From assembly GCA_963575745.1 (NCBI GenBank), contig CAUYUJ010014271.1, positions 539,027-603,026 of the forward strand: 64,000 nt of DNA. The letters run 5' to 3'. Origin of the DNA: Prorocentrum cordatum (taxonomy: Eukaryota > Sar > Dinophyceae > Prorocentrales > Prorocentraceae). Every line of letters starts with the position of its first letter. The stretch's first letter is position 1. Position numbers and translations under genes: made by a program. Of the stretch, positions 20,700 through 33,160 are shown piece after piece. Under the pieces are notes generated by a model. The model ran no database searches. It saw only the letters and a list, made by a program, of their open reading frames with translations, and was not told the origin of the DNA.

Positions 20700-22527
20700 T
20701 TCAAACGTGTGCCTCACTCCTTCCTTATCTTTGGAGTTGAAGGTCTTTCTTGCAGCATGCAGCCGCATCCTTTCTGATCTGATCTGGTTGGCCACAGGGT
20801 GCGTCATGCTGCTTAGCTTCGCATGAACATGTCTCTGAGAGTTCGGTGGCTGAAAATTCCCGTGCAAAAATGTGCACCACCCTGGCTGGTGGCACATCAG
20901 TTAGGACGAGCTTCGCTCCAGCCTCGGTTACGAGAACTGCTGGAGACTCGATCGTCCAACCTACTATTTTCAGCCACTGGATTGCATCAGACAATGGCCC
21001 CCTGTTCCGAGAAGCTCACGGTTCACCGATAGTCGACTCCACCAAGTCTTGGGCTTCTCTGAACGCTGCAGAAAGTCTACTTAAGGGAATGGCATCTGCA
21101 TGGGCGGAGCCTCCTTCTGCTCGGTGGTTGGTACAGCGCCACCCAGGCTATCTGCGTTGGGCGCCCTGTTTGTTTCACCCCCATGGCTGCTGCTACGGAC
21201 TTACGAAGGGTTCAAACTTCCCTGGGCGAAAATCATTGGACTTGCGCACCATGCGCACCCCCTTTGTCAGGCGTTTGTCTCCTCGGAGCCGAGAAGGCTT
21301 GCGAAACCGACGTTTAAATTTCCCCCACCTACTCGGACGTTTTCGCAGGACTCGAACTTGCGCATGCGTGCGTTCGCCCAAGAAGTCCACTCCGAGACTT
21401 GCTGGGGCTTGTTCGACAGCTCCTGCCAGGGGTCCCAAAGCCTGCTTCGCATCTCTGATCAGCTGGTTGGAGTTGCCTGTTACATTCATTTTCTTGGCCG
21501 GTACCCCTGTGGAACCTTGGCGAGCGACTGGGTGGGGGCCACCATCGTCTCGACGCATACTGTCGCTGACTCAGCCAATGAGTGGAGCTGCAGGTCGTCG
21601 ACGTGCACCCCCAGTGCAGAGGCATCCGGTTCATGTCCAGCTCTGGATCGTGGGCATCAGGTAGACCTTGGCCTCGAATGTCGCAGAAGTGGAGCCTGCG
21701 ATGATCCCTGATGTCGGGTAAATCATCTGGCCGAAGGCTCCATCGAGCAAAAGAATACGGCCCCATCTGCACGAGCCAATGGTGCACAGGAGGACACAGA
21801 GAGGGACCCCACAAGTTCTGCCTGTTCAATGAGTCTGGCATGGCAGATTTTCTCCTAAAGCTGGACAAGATTCCATAAAACACATTGGTATGATATTCCC
21901 TGGGAAGTACACCATTCACTCCTGACTGCTCCTCGCCAAACGATGTCTTGTGGGCTTCTTGAGTGGGACATGCTGTAGGATGGGCCCAAACCAAGCTCTC
22001 TTTCCCACGCTCTGCAAGGAGCTCCATGAAATTTGGCATGAAGTCTTGGCATCGCTGGGTAATGTCCGAGGGGCCGTCGTCCTCCTTGGGGCTTTTGGGC
22101 AAGCAAGACAATGATGGTTTGAATCGTCGTCGGCGCTGCTTCCAAGACATCCATGATGTGAAAGATGAGTGATAGCGCTCGTGGGGCATCCTGCGAGATC
22201 ACCGCGTAGCGTCTCGGGTGCATGCCATCGGGGGCGCAAATCTTCAGCTCGAACTTCCTCGCGATACGTTTGATCGCATCTGGCTCTGCGGGCATTGGCA
22301 CGGGAACGGGCGCAAGATCTGTGCGGGGAGGCGGGCATGCTGGGCTCTGTGCAGCTTCCCAGGCGGTCGACCAGCGTTGAGATTCCCTGCGCGAGTGATT
22401 CGGCAGCGACGACGAGCGGCCCTCTGGACTTGGAACTACATCCTCTCGTCTGTAGTCCGTCCCTCCGAGGTAAGAAAAGACCTGCTGCGCATGATCCCCC
22501 CCCGCCTCCTTGCGCCATTGTTCCCAT
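20700..22527 (-). pseudogene. LINE 1 reverse transcriptase, frameshifted
   Basis: Around 22240-22060 one frame reads APDGMHPRRYAVIS, then QTIIVLLAQKP and GGRRPLG, the usual RT blocks 0-2. Near 21597-21580 another frame has VHVDDLQLHS, the catalytic x-x-DD motif C. Near 21400-21360 LGVDFLGERTH matches the post-palm block common in dinoflagellate LINEs. The frames differ, so the enzyme cannot be made from this copy. Short segments (20994-20725) continue to RNase H. Confidence 0.65.
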
Positions 22528-22559
22528 TATGTTATCCGTCTCCTCCTCTCCTGCAGTTG

Positions 22560-25048
22560 ACCCAATTTAGCGCGCTGCAGAACGTCGGAGAGCAGGTGCC
22601 ACCGCTGCGAGTCTCGCTGGTGGCGGCTCCTTTACCAACATAGCAGCTGCTAGGCCTGACAGGTGGCAGTGCCGGAAGGATCCCCCATCCTTCCAGCACT
22701 GCCTAAACGGTCCACCTCTTTGTGGAAGTTCCCAAAGCTCGTAAAAGATTGGCGGTGCATTGGTCCAGAGTGAATTTCGCATTCTTGGCCAGGAGGGAGT
22801 CGATCTCTCGTAGCCGATTACTGGCCCATTGCAGGGCCCGTACTTTCTGGTACTTCTCTGTGGCCAGGACCGAAGATAAAGGTACTTCTCGAAATTCTGG
22901 AGGGCGACCGTCTCTACGACCTTTAAGAGTATCTTGCACGACATCTAGAACTTCTTGCCAGGCTCGTTCAGCCCGAGATTGATAAGCTTCATCTAGTAGC
23001 TGTTGCACGGGGCCCTGTTCTGATGTTGCTGCCATGCAATATGTGTTCCCATAAAGTGATCGTTATTTGGTTACTGTTTGGAGCTTGTCTATGAGGTCCT
23101 CATAGCTTGGGGGTGCAACTGGAGGTCCCATTGCTGGTAGAGGGTCTACTTTCATATATGGTGCCATGACACGTACGAAGACGTCCTCTATGGATTTCGG
23201 GAAATCCAGAACGACAGGAATGCGCGGCCTCTTGTGCCGAGACTTGTCTAATCCCAAGACAGGGTCCGCTGCGTCGAGTGCCCGACTGGGGATGAACTAG
23301 TCCATGGTTGACTTGTTGCCTCCCTGTAAGAGCGCGGGCTCCTCTGGGACGCGCATCACTGCCGCAAACTTTGCAAGCGGCCGGTAGGTCTCAATCTTCT
23401 CAGCAGGCATTTTAAAATTTCCTCCGGTGATGAATTGCGCTCCTGACTTTGAACCTTGGGCCCAAACCTGATTCAGGATCCCTCGGTTGGTTTCATTGGG
23501 TTGCACCTGGTCTTCCAGGTACACGCAGAAAATGTGGAGGACCCCCAGAGTTGCCGCTCCCAGGAAGCATCCCGATGATCTGCCAGGGGCCACCATGCCG
23601 TCATTGTCGGCCCAGGAACCCAAGTGCTTTTGGATCAGAACCGCTGTGCCGCCCGTGGGGTGCAAGAGTTTCGTGACATAGGCGGGGGCAACGTAGGAGC
23701 GCCATCCCATCTAGGAAATACTGGCACGGCAGTCGGCGAGCTTCTTGCCGAAGAGCTTGTGCTCCTGCAAGAGGATCACCCCTTGGTTTGACACCTGCAA
23801 GCATGTTTTACATGTGGCCCAACATGAGCCATTGAACGTTTTGAATCGCAGCTTCCTCCTGTTACCCCCGCTCTGCTCCTCCTGGTCCTCCTCCAGCAGG
23901 GCCCCCGTCATCTGGTGAATCCTGGCGTGCTGGGGATCTCGAGCGGGCTCCTTCTCTCCTGGGGCGGCTCCTGGAGGTTCGTTGGGCTCCTTTCTGGGCG
24001 AGCTTCTCCTGGGTCCTGGCGAGGGCTCCCCCCTGGAAGTTCTTCACGAAGAGAGTCATGGAGGTCCACGTCGTCTTGGTCGAAAGACTCCAAGAAGTTG
24101 GCTGCTTCCTCGGCTGCCGCTTGGGTGCCTTCTCGGGTTTCCTGGTCCATGGCAAAGTCTCCTTCCTCTGCATCCATGCCTGGGAAAGTCGCTCGAGCAG
24201 GCCATCGCCCCCGCCCCTTCGACTGGCCTTCGGCTTCGTTCTCAGGCCCTGGCTGGAGGAGGGTGGTGGCCATGTTCGTTGCCGTAGTGTAGACATCTGC
24301 AGTTGGGGTTCCTATCGCATTGACCGTTTGTTGGTAGAGAACTCCCAAAGTGGGCCTGGGTGTTCCCGTCCAGCTGGCCGATGACCGTCGACCGCCGACG
24401 GGAGGCCCTGGGTCTCGTGGATGCGGGTTGCCATCGTGTGGCGAACCTGCTCGATTGCCGCCGTCTGAATATTCCTGCCCTCCTCCTCGAGGGCATCGAT
24501 CTCGTTGAGAATATGGTCCTGGCTTTCTTCCATATTTTGGATACGTTGTTCTCTCTTACGAATATCCCGTTCACTATGTTGAAGGACCTTGGAAGCAGGA
24601 GTCTTTGCATCTCGAATGGAACGGGAGGCGTTGAGAATCTTAGCCAGCTTCACTTTGGACCCTTCAGGGAGAAGATCCTTGAACTTCGAATCTGCACCTT
24701 GGACCAGCGTGCGTAAAAGTTGTAAACCATTGGCTGTTTGTCGGCGACGGGCAGGGCTGGTAGACCACGTGTAACCTTTACCCTTGCCCTTGCCCTTCGG
24801 GATTCGATGTTGGGCCCCTGCACGTTGATGTCCACCGTTCTGCCAGACACCTTGTGGTGGTGGTCCGCGGCGGTGTAGCACCATGTGAAATATTCTGGAT
24901 TGCGGTTGCAGCCACATACAGTGCAAGCCAGGCCCGCTGGAGCCCAGGAAGCATCATGTGAGACCATGCGCATGAAAATGGAACTGGTTGCGTGTCGCTG
25001 CGCACGCGTTGCAAAATGCGTCGGGCACCCCCTCGATGGTTGTCGCAT
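22560..25048 (-). pseudogene. LINE 1 5' part: zinc-ribbon, coiled coil and endonuclease
   Basis: From 5' to 3': CTVCGCNRNPEYFTWCY near 24930-24880, a metal-binding-like segment; a Lys/Glu-rich coiled coil around 24620-24450; a Pro/Glu linker to about 23910; then an exonuclease-endonuclease-phosphatase domain. The domain shows LLQEHKL (catalytic Glu) near 23778-23758, GGTAVLIQKH near 23655-23626 and GGNFKMP (family GGDFN) near 23423-23403. The endonuclease nicks target DNA to prime reverse transcription. An in-frame stop lies at 23711-23713, others near 23297 and 23063, and the linker is in a different frame. Confidence 0.65.
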
Positions 25049-25096
25049 AGCGGCGGGAAGCCTCCAAGCTCGAGCCCCCGCGACACGGGGTACGAA

Positions 25097-25118
25097 CTTG
25101 AGCCAAAATGGCTACGGT
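25097..25118 (-). other. Dinoflagellate spliced-leader relic, perfect
   Basis: All 22 positions match the published dinoSL (minus strand, begins ACCGTAGCC, ends GGCTCAAG). It stands immediately 5' of the LINE 1 body and next to a triplet tract. A genomic leader fused to a coding body is the signature of reverse transcription of a trans-spliced mRNA. An SL RNA gene is excluded because no donor GT and snRNA body follow. Confidence 0.95.
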
Positions 25119-25830
25119 CCTCCTCCTCCTCCCCTCTCCTCCTCCTCCGCCTCCTCCGCCTCCTCCTCCCCCTCCGCCTCCTCCTCCTCGCCCTCCTCGC
25201 GATCGAAGGGCAGCGCCACAGACGGACAACGGCGGGGGGGGCAGGCTCCAGAGGGGGAAACCTACCTTAAGGGTTCGAGGTGATCGACCGCTTTCGCTGG
25301 TGCTCCTATAGGAGGTCTTCCGGCCTCGGGGCGTCTTCCAGCGGTTGCGCCTCGACGAGAGCGCTCCGCGGGTTCCCGGATCGGCCCTGGCGGCGTCCAG
25401 GGGCTTGAGCGATGATCCCACGTCCACCAGGGGATCGCTCAACGGGGAAAGCCTCGAACTCGAAACGGCGATACACCGCCGATCGAAAGACGATTGGATC
25501 TCGATCGCGAAGCCGCGCGTTTCTGGGCGGGGACGGCCGTCGGGCCCCCTGCGGCGATGCAAAGGCCAGTGGGAGTAGATGCATCTCCCCTTGCGCCTGC
25601 CCCCCCCCCCGAGCGCCGCCCCTGACCCTCGCGCTGCAACGCCGGATCTCCCACGCTGTGTTCTGTTCGGTCCCAGCGTTTTGTTTGTTTCTCTCTTTTT
25701 TTTTGTTTCTCTCTCTCTCTCTCTCTCGCGTTGTTTTTTTTCGCGCAAGCGAATGGTGCATTACGTGTTTTCTGGGCCGCACAGAGACATACTAGTACTA
25801 GATGTCCTCCTTGGAGGCGCGAGTCCAACC
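25119..25830. other. Triplet tract and CT tract between the two LINEs
   Basis: (CTC)n-rich at 25119-25200 directly abutting the LINE 1 leader relic, and a (CT)n/T-rich run at 25680-25741. No gene seen. Confidence 0.55.
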
Positions 25831-26699
25831 CGAACATATAGTTTACCCATCTTGTAGTATACCGTTTCCCGAGCGGCGTGGCCAGAAAGCGCCAGCCACG
25901 ACGCATATGCTATAAGATTTCTCGGCGCGCGCGTCGCCCCTGGGTGGGCGACGCACAAATAGTAGAAGCGCGCTGGGGTGGCGCAGATTGTCATCAGCCA
26001 AAATATTCTGGGCCAATTCCTTCTGATGTTTCGTGCAGATGGGCTGGGACGGCCGCGGGGTAAGTTCCAGCCCCAGCCGTTCCCTCTCGCGCCTGGCTTC
26101 CCGCGCGGAAGATGACGGCCCCAGCGGCGGCGAGGGAAGGGGGGTTCACGGCCTCCCGCACGTGGCCGCAGGCGGACACGTCCACGTTCGCAAGCGATCC
26201 GACCCGCAGCCGGGAGCGTCGACCTGATCCTCGCTGGTGGGATCGGCCTCTGACGCCCAGCATCTAAGAAGTTGTGGAGAATGGAGGTGCCACCGGGCAT
26301 TCTCAGCGATGTCTTGCATTGGACGGGGAGACCGAGGCGGCCGAGAGAGGAAGCGGAGAGAAAAACTGCAGGATCAAAACGGAGAGGCCCAGCAAGGATA
26401 GCGAGCAAAGGATGGATAGTTCCAAAAGTGCGAGAGAGCATCCTCGCATCCGTCGTAGCCAAGGCCGCGTGGCGATGCGTCTTGAAAACGCCTCTCAATT
26501 GACCAACCTCCCATCGTAACTGTGCGCACGACCACCGAGAACCCGACGGGCAAAGCCCCGGAAACTCACGGCCGTTACCCGATGGAAGAGAATGCTGCTG
26601 AAGTCCGCGACACTCCCAGGGCTCCAGGAGGCCAGCCGAACAGCAAATGCATCAGCCAAATCGACGCGACGCACAATCATGGCGACTTGAGCCTCGCTG

Positions 26700-28623
26700 T
26701 ATCTCTGAAACTTACACTTGCGATGTATGGGGGCGTTGAGAAGCTAAGAGCCGACGGCGGCGATGGCAGCGCTAGCGGCAGCAGCGCAAGGGGGCATGGA
26801 ACGAGGGATGGACGCGATCGAACCTGCGCTTTCGCCCGCGAGAGATGGGGGCCGGATGCGGCGGCAGCAACGAAGTCGGTGAAAGATGGAAGGCGCCAGA
26901 GCCCGGGCGAGAGGGCGCGATATCGAATGCGGAAAGCCACGGGCAGCTCCGCTTCGGAGACCTCCTGCAATTAAGAAAGCATGCCACGCCGAACAGTCAA
27001 GTTAATGCAACGAGCACGGATGAGAACAGCAGAGGCGGCGGCCTGCGCGCTCGAGACCCTTGGCCCACCCCGCCGATGGGAGTTCACGCCAGCCCGACCA
27101 CGGGGGCACGCAGTGAGAGGCCCCACGCACTTCCGCCAACAACGCCGGCTCCTGACGGGTGACTTCAAATGGAAGCAGCAGATAACGAGCAGCATAAGAT
27201 AGCGCAGCGGCTACGCGGCCTTCGCGCAAGAGAGGCGTAGCCGCCATCGGGGGGCCCTGCTTGGCCAGCCTCGAGCCGCGCTCGCGGGAGGGCCCCGCGC
27301 GCGCATGTCAGCAGTCGGGCCCAACCAGAGGGCCAGGTATCCTAAAACGTTCACGACCTCAAACGAGGCCCATCGGGGAAAATGAGATCGAGGCCACTCA
27401 GCAGATCCACCGGCAAGCTCCACGGAGCACGCCGCGACCACGTGGGCGATCCTGCACATGGCGACCTCTTCAGCCCGAGGGCCGCAGCGCGCTCGATGGC
27501 GCCTGAGGTGCAGGGGCAGATCTTCATGGGGGCGAGCTCGCGACGCGCGGCGTCCGAAGCGCCCGCGCACGCTCTGGCCCCAACTCGGACCGCCGCCTCG
27601 CCGGAGAGGCGCCCCCGTGTGTCACGGGGGGAGACCATCCGGGGGCCGAGCGCGCACGGCGCCCCGCGAGGCCAGGCAGCCCCGCGCGGCCCCGCTTCCC
27701 TGGAAGAGAGGGAACGACGCAGAGACGGGAAGACGCCGCGGCAGAGCGCGCGCGCGGCGCCTGGGGCCCCGCGATAGGCCATCGTGGCAGCGGCTGGGAA
27801 AGGGCCTGGCCGACATCGAAACTCGCCAACACTGGCAAGTCCTCTGGCCGACGGCGGCGTCGAGAGCACGCGGGGATCGCAATCTAACTCGACGGCGTTG
27901 TTTCCGCAGCCGCGAGGCCAGATGTAGCCCTTCTGCATGTGGGCCGCGAGCCGTGGCATGATGTCGTTAATGATTCAGGAAATTGGCCACCGAAATTATT
28001 GCGCCACCTGTGATCCTAAACCAAATGGCCACATGTCAGCGGCATCTCGAACGCAATTTCTGCGTTCATCCCACTCCTCACCCTCGGGGGAATGCGTGCC
28101 ATCAAAATCGTGTGATATCCATGCCATGGGCATCCCAGATAGCCGCCAGAACAGGGCTTCGGAAAACACTTGCTTCGAGCACGGGGCATTCTGAAAGGCG
28201 CAATAGGGGGCGCCATGGGCCCGGAGCACCACCCGCGCGTCGGCCCACGCACCGGCGCCACGATGCCGAGGAGGAGAGCCACCACGAAGATCGCATTGAG
28301 GAGCACATCGGCCAAGGTAAGACTCTTCCGCGCGGGCATCGACTTCCCCGAATGAAAAACCTGGCTCCAATGGGCGGTGATCGCGCGTTTCAGATGCTCC
28401 CGTGCAACCAGGGCGCCCCTGCCAACTCGCGCCCCCGCGAGTTGAAGCCGTCGGTCAAGCGGCGCCCAGAGGCGGACCCTGCGGACGAGCCCCCGCAGAC
28501 GCTTCTTGAGCTTGGAACGGGCGGACTCGGAGGGCAGGGTCTGCATCTGCTCGGACGACTGCTTCTGCTCCCTCTCCCTCTCCCTCTCTCTCCCTCTCTC
28601 TTTTTGTTTCCCTCTCTCTCTCT

Positions 28624-28654
<31 letters not shown>

Positions 28655-28686
28655 CCTCCCTCTCTCTCTCTCTCTCTCTCGCTCGC

Positions 28687-28728
<42 letters not shown>

Positions 28729-29030
28729 TCTCTCTCACTCTCTCATTCTCTCTCTGCGTCCTGGGGCCGAACGGCGTTTAGCGTGTCGGGGAACTTCCTT
28801 CTGGGGATCTATCTGGTTCGCCCTGGGGATGGCTGGGTCGACCTCCACCATCTCATGCGCCATGGGGCGCTGACAGCGGCGCCAGGCAAGCTGGATGTCG
28901 CACCTCCAAACGACGCGACCAGTGGATCTCACCAGCGCCAGCTTCGCCATCGGGTCCGAAGGGGTCCGGGGTAAGGAATTCCCGAGCATGCCTCGCGCCT
29001 CCACTAAGGATTCGCTTGTGGAACTCACGC
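26700..29030 (-). pseudogene. LINE 2 RT and C-terminal remains
   Basis: Only fragments are readable. One frame near 27350-27310 has VLGYLALWLGPTADM, a block that follows the RT palm in these LINEs. The RT catalytic Asp pair was not found. The (CT)n run at 28562-28756 interrupts it. The call rests on position between the LINE 2 endonuclease and the element end. Confidence 0.4.
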
Positions 29031-29327
29031 TTCATCGGGGGCCATTGCCTGGCGTATCACCCCCGTCCGGCGTCTGCTAGGCGAACTCCTTGAACGTGAG
29101 GTGGCGGGCGAACTCCTTCGGGGTGGGCCTGGTGGGGGACTCTGGAAGCCCCCGCATGCCGAGGGTGGACTGCGAGAGCTGCGTGGTCAGAGGTACTCTA
29201 CTCTCTCGCCCCCGGTTTTCTCGGGCATCTTCAGGGCCGAAGCGCCAACCTGCATGCACGTTGAAGAGTACCCAGGAATGTCTGTGACACTCCGAACGAT
29301 TGTGCGAGTTCGCTGCAGACTACCATT

Positions 29328-30993
29328 CTAATGCATCGGGGACGGGCTCTCGATCTCCACCATTGCAATTAGAACCTCCGACAAAACCGAGGCACGCTGA
29401 CGGCGCCGCTCAGAAAGACCTGCGCACGGAACTAGCTGCGGAGAAGGAGTGCGCGGCAGAGGGAGCTCTGCAGCGATATTAAAATTGCTTGCACCGGCGA
29501 CGAGATAGGTGTCTGAATTAACAAACTTTCTCAAGTTCGCTTTTGATCAACCGGGTCGTTCTTCTGATCTGATCCGGGGGAAGCGCAAACTTGTCGACGT
29601 TGAAGTGACGACAGGAGGGCCACAGTTACCAAAAGACGGCCCCTGCTGAAAGAGACAAGGCAAGATGCGCCCAGAGATCACGATCTCGGACTCGCACTTA
29701 GCCTCGCGGTGGGAGCAGTTCTCGGGGCTGAGAGAAGGGAACATGATGGCAACGCCCCCGTTGCCTATGGAATCAGTGAAGCTCGCCTCGCCAAAGAAGA
29801 ACTTACAAGCGAGGAAGAGAAAGTCGTACAAATCGTCGATATCTCCGCGGGTCTCCTGACGGGCGATGATCGGAGTTCGGTTTCGCCAGTCGAGTAAGGT
29901 AGGCAAGCTTGGGAGAACGATAGTGGGGATCGTGGTAAAATGTGGCTCCGCCGTTCCAGGTGCAGCATGTTAAGCTCCTGGCGTCAAGCGGCGCCCCTCC
30001 GAGGACGCGAAAAAAAACTGACTAAAGACTCCAGCTGGCCGAACTCGCAGCGCTGGGGCCTGCGAGGGCGGCGTTGATCCTCGGCCATCGACGCCCAGGT
30101 TCTGAATGTTTGATGGTTCCCTCTCCAGCGTCGGCGGGCAGTTGTCACGCGTCGGGGTAGTTTTGACGAGCGGCCCCCTAGACTTGGCACAGCACCAACG
30201 TGTCGGTCCGCGAAACACCTGGCGTTTAGATGATTCGCTGGAAGTGCACGGCGAATAGTTATGGTAGCAATATCCTTTATGTTCGGACACGATTTTTGTC
30301 CAGAAAATTGAACAACTAACTCAGCACATTCGTAGATGACGGGGTGTTGAAACGGCGGTATTGACCATCAGCTTGCCGAAGGGCTACCACTTGCTTAGCC
30401 AACTCTGCGCGCTGCCCATCCGAAAGCTTCACGACATTTGATTACTGACCTCTTCCTTGCGGGGTCTCCTTGACTAGACCAGCTGTCGGGCTCCCGTTTG
30501 GCGTCTAGCAGCAAGAGCTGGACGTCACTCGCCAACCGTCGCACGAGTGACAACGTAATTCGGGGCAACGTATGATGGTGATGGTCGGGTCGATGTCGCG
30601 CTCGAAGTCCCGGTTGGCCACCGTAGCAGCGACCTCGGGGACGGAGGTGTTCTTGATGGTGGCCAGTTCCTCCTTGAGCGCTTGGAGCTCCAAGCGCAGG
30701 CCACTGAAGGAATGGTCTGCGTTGTCAACTTTCTTCTCAAGGGCCTCGAACCGCACGTGGATGCTGCTGTTCAGGCTGTCGAAGTTGTCCGTGACATGCT
30801 TGCCCAGTGCTCAAACGGATGCTTGATTTGCCTCGATGCTCTGCATGATGATAGTCCTGGTGTCGTCTACATGAGAACGCATACCAGCAGCATCGGCACG
30901 AGAAAAGCCACGCGTCGGCGATCGAGAAGAGCCGACATCTCGGCGACTGCCACTCGCCGAGCCATCAGCATTCGCGCCCCCAGGCTTGCTCAT
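29328..30993 (-). pseudogene. LINE 2 N-terminal ORF and endonuclease, broken
   Basis: The ORF opens at 30993 (MSKPGGANADGSASGSRR), hits a stop at 30811, and continues as a coiled coil (FEALEKKVDNADHSFSGLRL, then FERDIDPT). The endonuclease part has ARQETRGDID near 29860 (catalytic Glu), GGVAIMFPS near 29756-29730, EIVISGRILP near 29685-29656, and a VAGASNFN variant of the GDFN motif near 29500. Motif order supports the call. Stops and frame changes show it is not functional. Confidence 0.6.
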
Positions 30994-31128
30994 AGGGCCA
31001 GGTCAACACCTGGCACGGGAGATGTGGAAGAACGAAACGTAAAGCCTGCGGAGCTAAACTAAGAATGTCCGCCCCCCGGTGAAAGGAGGTTCGCTCACTG
31101 ATGTGGGCTGCCCACTCAAGAAAAATAT

Positions 31129-31149
31129 CTCGAGCCAACATGGCTACGA
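31129..31149 (-). other. Degenerate spliced-leader relic of LINE 2
   Basis: 18 of the last 21 dinoSL positions match (minus strand: GTAGCCATGTTGGCTCGAG at the core). It lies 136 nt 5' of the LINE 2 first ORF. Confidence 0.8.
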
Positions 31150-32859
31150 ATGGGGGGCCCTCCCTGGGCGACCCCCGCCCCGCCGCACCCCTCCCCCCCT
31201 GGGTCCTGCAGGATGCCTCGTTCGACAACGGCGTTTTTTGTCGACCTTGACCCAAGCATGCCCAAAGGGCCAGGAAGAACGGATCCGCGACGCAAGACTT
31301 AGCGGACACATATCTGGGAACGCAATCGCGACAGGCAATGTCTGGCAAAATTTGAGGGGCCACGGACGGAACAAAAACAAATATCGGAAAGGAGCGCGGT
31401 CACGGCGGAAGGTGTTCGGCAATTTTCGGCCTCAGGGGTGTCCTTGCCCAGCCCACACGGTAACCTCACAGATTCCCAATCCGCCCCTTAAGCGAGTCTT
31501 GCTTGATCCATAATTGCTCCAACGGCCGTCATCGAGATCATCAGGGACCAAGGGGACGGCGCCGGCCGGAGCGACTAAGGATCACCTGCCCTGGATGCTG
31601 CGAGGAAGGATAACACAATGACACGGACGGCTGCGTCCAACTGGACATCGAGCCGATAGCGAAAAAAAAAAAAAAAAAAAAAAAAAACAATGACAAGTTG
31701 ATTCGGGCGCACCCGAGAAAACGAGACGGGATCGAGAGACGGGGCACACTGAGAGCATCGGTGCACTTTGGGCCTGGGAGCCCCAATTTGCAGGGTGTGA
31801 GAGGCAGGTCGGGAGATCTTCACTGCAAATCTGAAAGCCTCAACCTGTCGGGGGGAAAAAGCTAACTTCTTTCGTTTGGCCCGAGCTCTTCCCCCCCGCC
31901 CCCTGGCCCACACGGCGCTCACAGCCGCAAATGCTGGATCGTCTTGCAGAGCTTCGAGACGCAGGAGAAAGGCGTCCCTTCCAATCTCCGACATCGCGAT
32001 CTTTCCACGACCTAGATCAAGACCTTCAGAGGTCTGGACCTCTTCCCGGGGACCGACCAGCTTTTCATCCTGAGTCCATTTTCTCACGGCCCCGAAGCCG
32101 ACTAAAAGGACGCAAAGCAACAACCATAACAAAAAGAAAAATCCTCCGTCGTGATCTTTTCACGACGCGAGGTTGTCTGGATCCCCGATCATTGCGCCAC
32201 CCGCCCGCCGCTCCGTCGGCCGCAGCCGCGGGAAGTGCCGCGGCGAGGGCGCCGGCGAGCAGCGCACGGCCCGGGCGCAGGACCGGCATTGCCCGCGGGG
32301 GGACCCTCGAGCCCAGACCTCCGACGCCTCGAGGAAGCCAAGACGGGCCCCCGAATCCCGACGACCTGGATCTCCGACTGACTATATGACGCCAGGCCCA
32401 AGCGGCCAACTTCACATGCGGCTCCCGGCCCACCGTCAAACATGTGCCCCGGACGGACAGCTACGAACAGGTGCAGGGGTCGGGACCTCTTGGGCCGCGG
32501 ATTGAAAAAAAAAAGTCCTGGGCCCCCTGGGACCTGGGCCACCATGATATCCACACACCCCTCCCTGAGATGCCAGAAATCACAACCAGAGCCCCCCCCC
32601 CCTCTGTTCGCTGCACTTCCGAGCCAGGTGGCCCCGCGAGGGCCCTCGGGACCGAAACCGGGCGAAAACCCCAGATTGACAACAAATGCAGCGCCCATGT
32701 CTGTGTGTAGGGCCACGACACATCTGGCAGAATGTATTGCCCCGCGCCCATGATGCACACGCCACTAGTCCTCGACCTCCGCTCTTCGACACCAAACCCA
32801 GGGAGACCCAGAGATCCGATGTCTTGAGTTGTCCCGTAACTACGGCCCCCAAAAAGGCC
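31150..32859. other. Stretch without a supported gene; (A)23 run
   Basis: Poly-A of about 27 bases at 31661-31687 (opposite in sense to the LINEs). Family XI-like phrases at 32020-32100. GC-rich remainder with no convincing frame. Confidence 0.45.
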
Positions 32860-32975
32860 CGACCCTTTACCCAGGGCTGGATTGTTGTCCAGATTGGTTC
32901 CTCTGGTACGGGCCCCTGGAGGCCGCAAGCGACGGCAACCGCCCTGATGTTGACATTGCGCTGGATGTCTAGGAG
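32860..32975 (-). CDS. Possible exon of an unknown protein
   Basis: It follows a good 3' splice site (GTTCCTCTTCTGCAG, ending at 32976) supplied by the adjoining family I element, and reads LLDIQRNVNIRAVAVACG, then EEPIWTTIQPWVKG, with balanced composition. The donor side is not fixed. Upstream of the element, minus frame about 33240-33160 (FWFLTFFCLASC, hydrophobic) could be the preceding exon with a signal peptide. Unidentified; only the splice context supports it. Confidence 0.3.
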
Positions 32976-33160
32976 CTGCAGAAGAGGAACAAACATCTGC
33001 ATAAACATCGGAGCCCTGCGCGGATTCCTTGGATCGGCGCTGGACCCACCTTGCCTGGCGCGCGGAGCGCGCCAGGGGGGGCGCTGGAGGCGCCGCCAGG
33101 AAAGTCCGATCAAACAAACCCGCGCGGAGTTCCTAAAGTTCATGCTTGTGCAGTGTTTCG
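32976..33160 (-). mobile_element. Fold-back element family I with built-in 3' splice site
   Basis: Contains CATAAACATCGGAGCC, GCGCGGATTCCTTGGATCGG, GCTGGACCCACC, CTGGCGCGCGGAGCGCGCC, GGCGCCGCC, with a weaker right arm (CCCGCGCGGAGTTCC). On the minus strand its TTTATG end is followed about 23 nt later by CTGCAG at 32976. Confidence 0.7.

Larger units (their letters stand above)
19380..25118 (-). mobile_element. LINE 1: nearly full-length decayed non-LTR retrotransposon with a perfect spliced-leader relic
   Basis: On the minus strand the order is dinoSL relic (25118-25097), a zinc-ribbon-like segment, a coiled-coil linker, endonuclease, reverse transcriptase, RNase H, and a Cys/His tail ending near 19380. 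The length of about 5.7 kb suits a full-length copy. It is dead: several in-frame stops, at least three frame changes, and microsatellites inside the coding part ((TA)n at 20300-20333 and (AC)n at 20586-20632). The 3' end is set by loss of coding signal; no poly-A tail was seen. The start directly at the leader implies that the RNA copied was a trans-spliced transcript. Confidence 0.8.
25831..31149 (-). mobile_element. LINE 2: decayed non-LTR retrotransposon with spliced-leader relic
   Basis: Same strand and layout as LINE 1, more eroded. It has a leader relic (31149-31129), an ORF start at 30993, a coiled-coil part (30756-30505), endonuclease (29906-29330) and weak RT and post-RT segments (29030-26700). 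A 200-bp (CT)n run at 28562-28756 lies inside. The 3' limit is uncertain; I stop at the loss of minus-strand coding character near 25.8 kb. Confidence 0.6.

Noticed and set aside
26670-27260. Independent plus-strand gene in the 26.7-27.3 kb region
   Set aside because: Better explained as antisense of the LINE 2 remains; no domain on the plus strand.
31661-31687. Poly-A tail of a plus-strand retrogene or SINE
   Set aside because: No upstream element body, leader relic or target duplication could be found for it.
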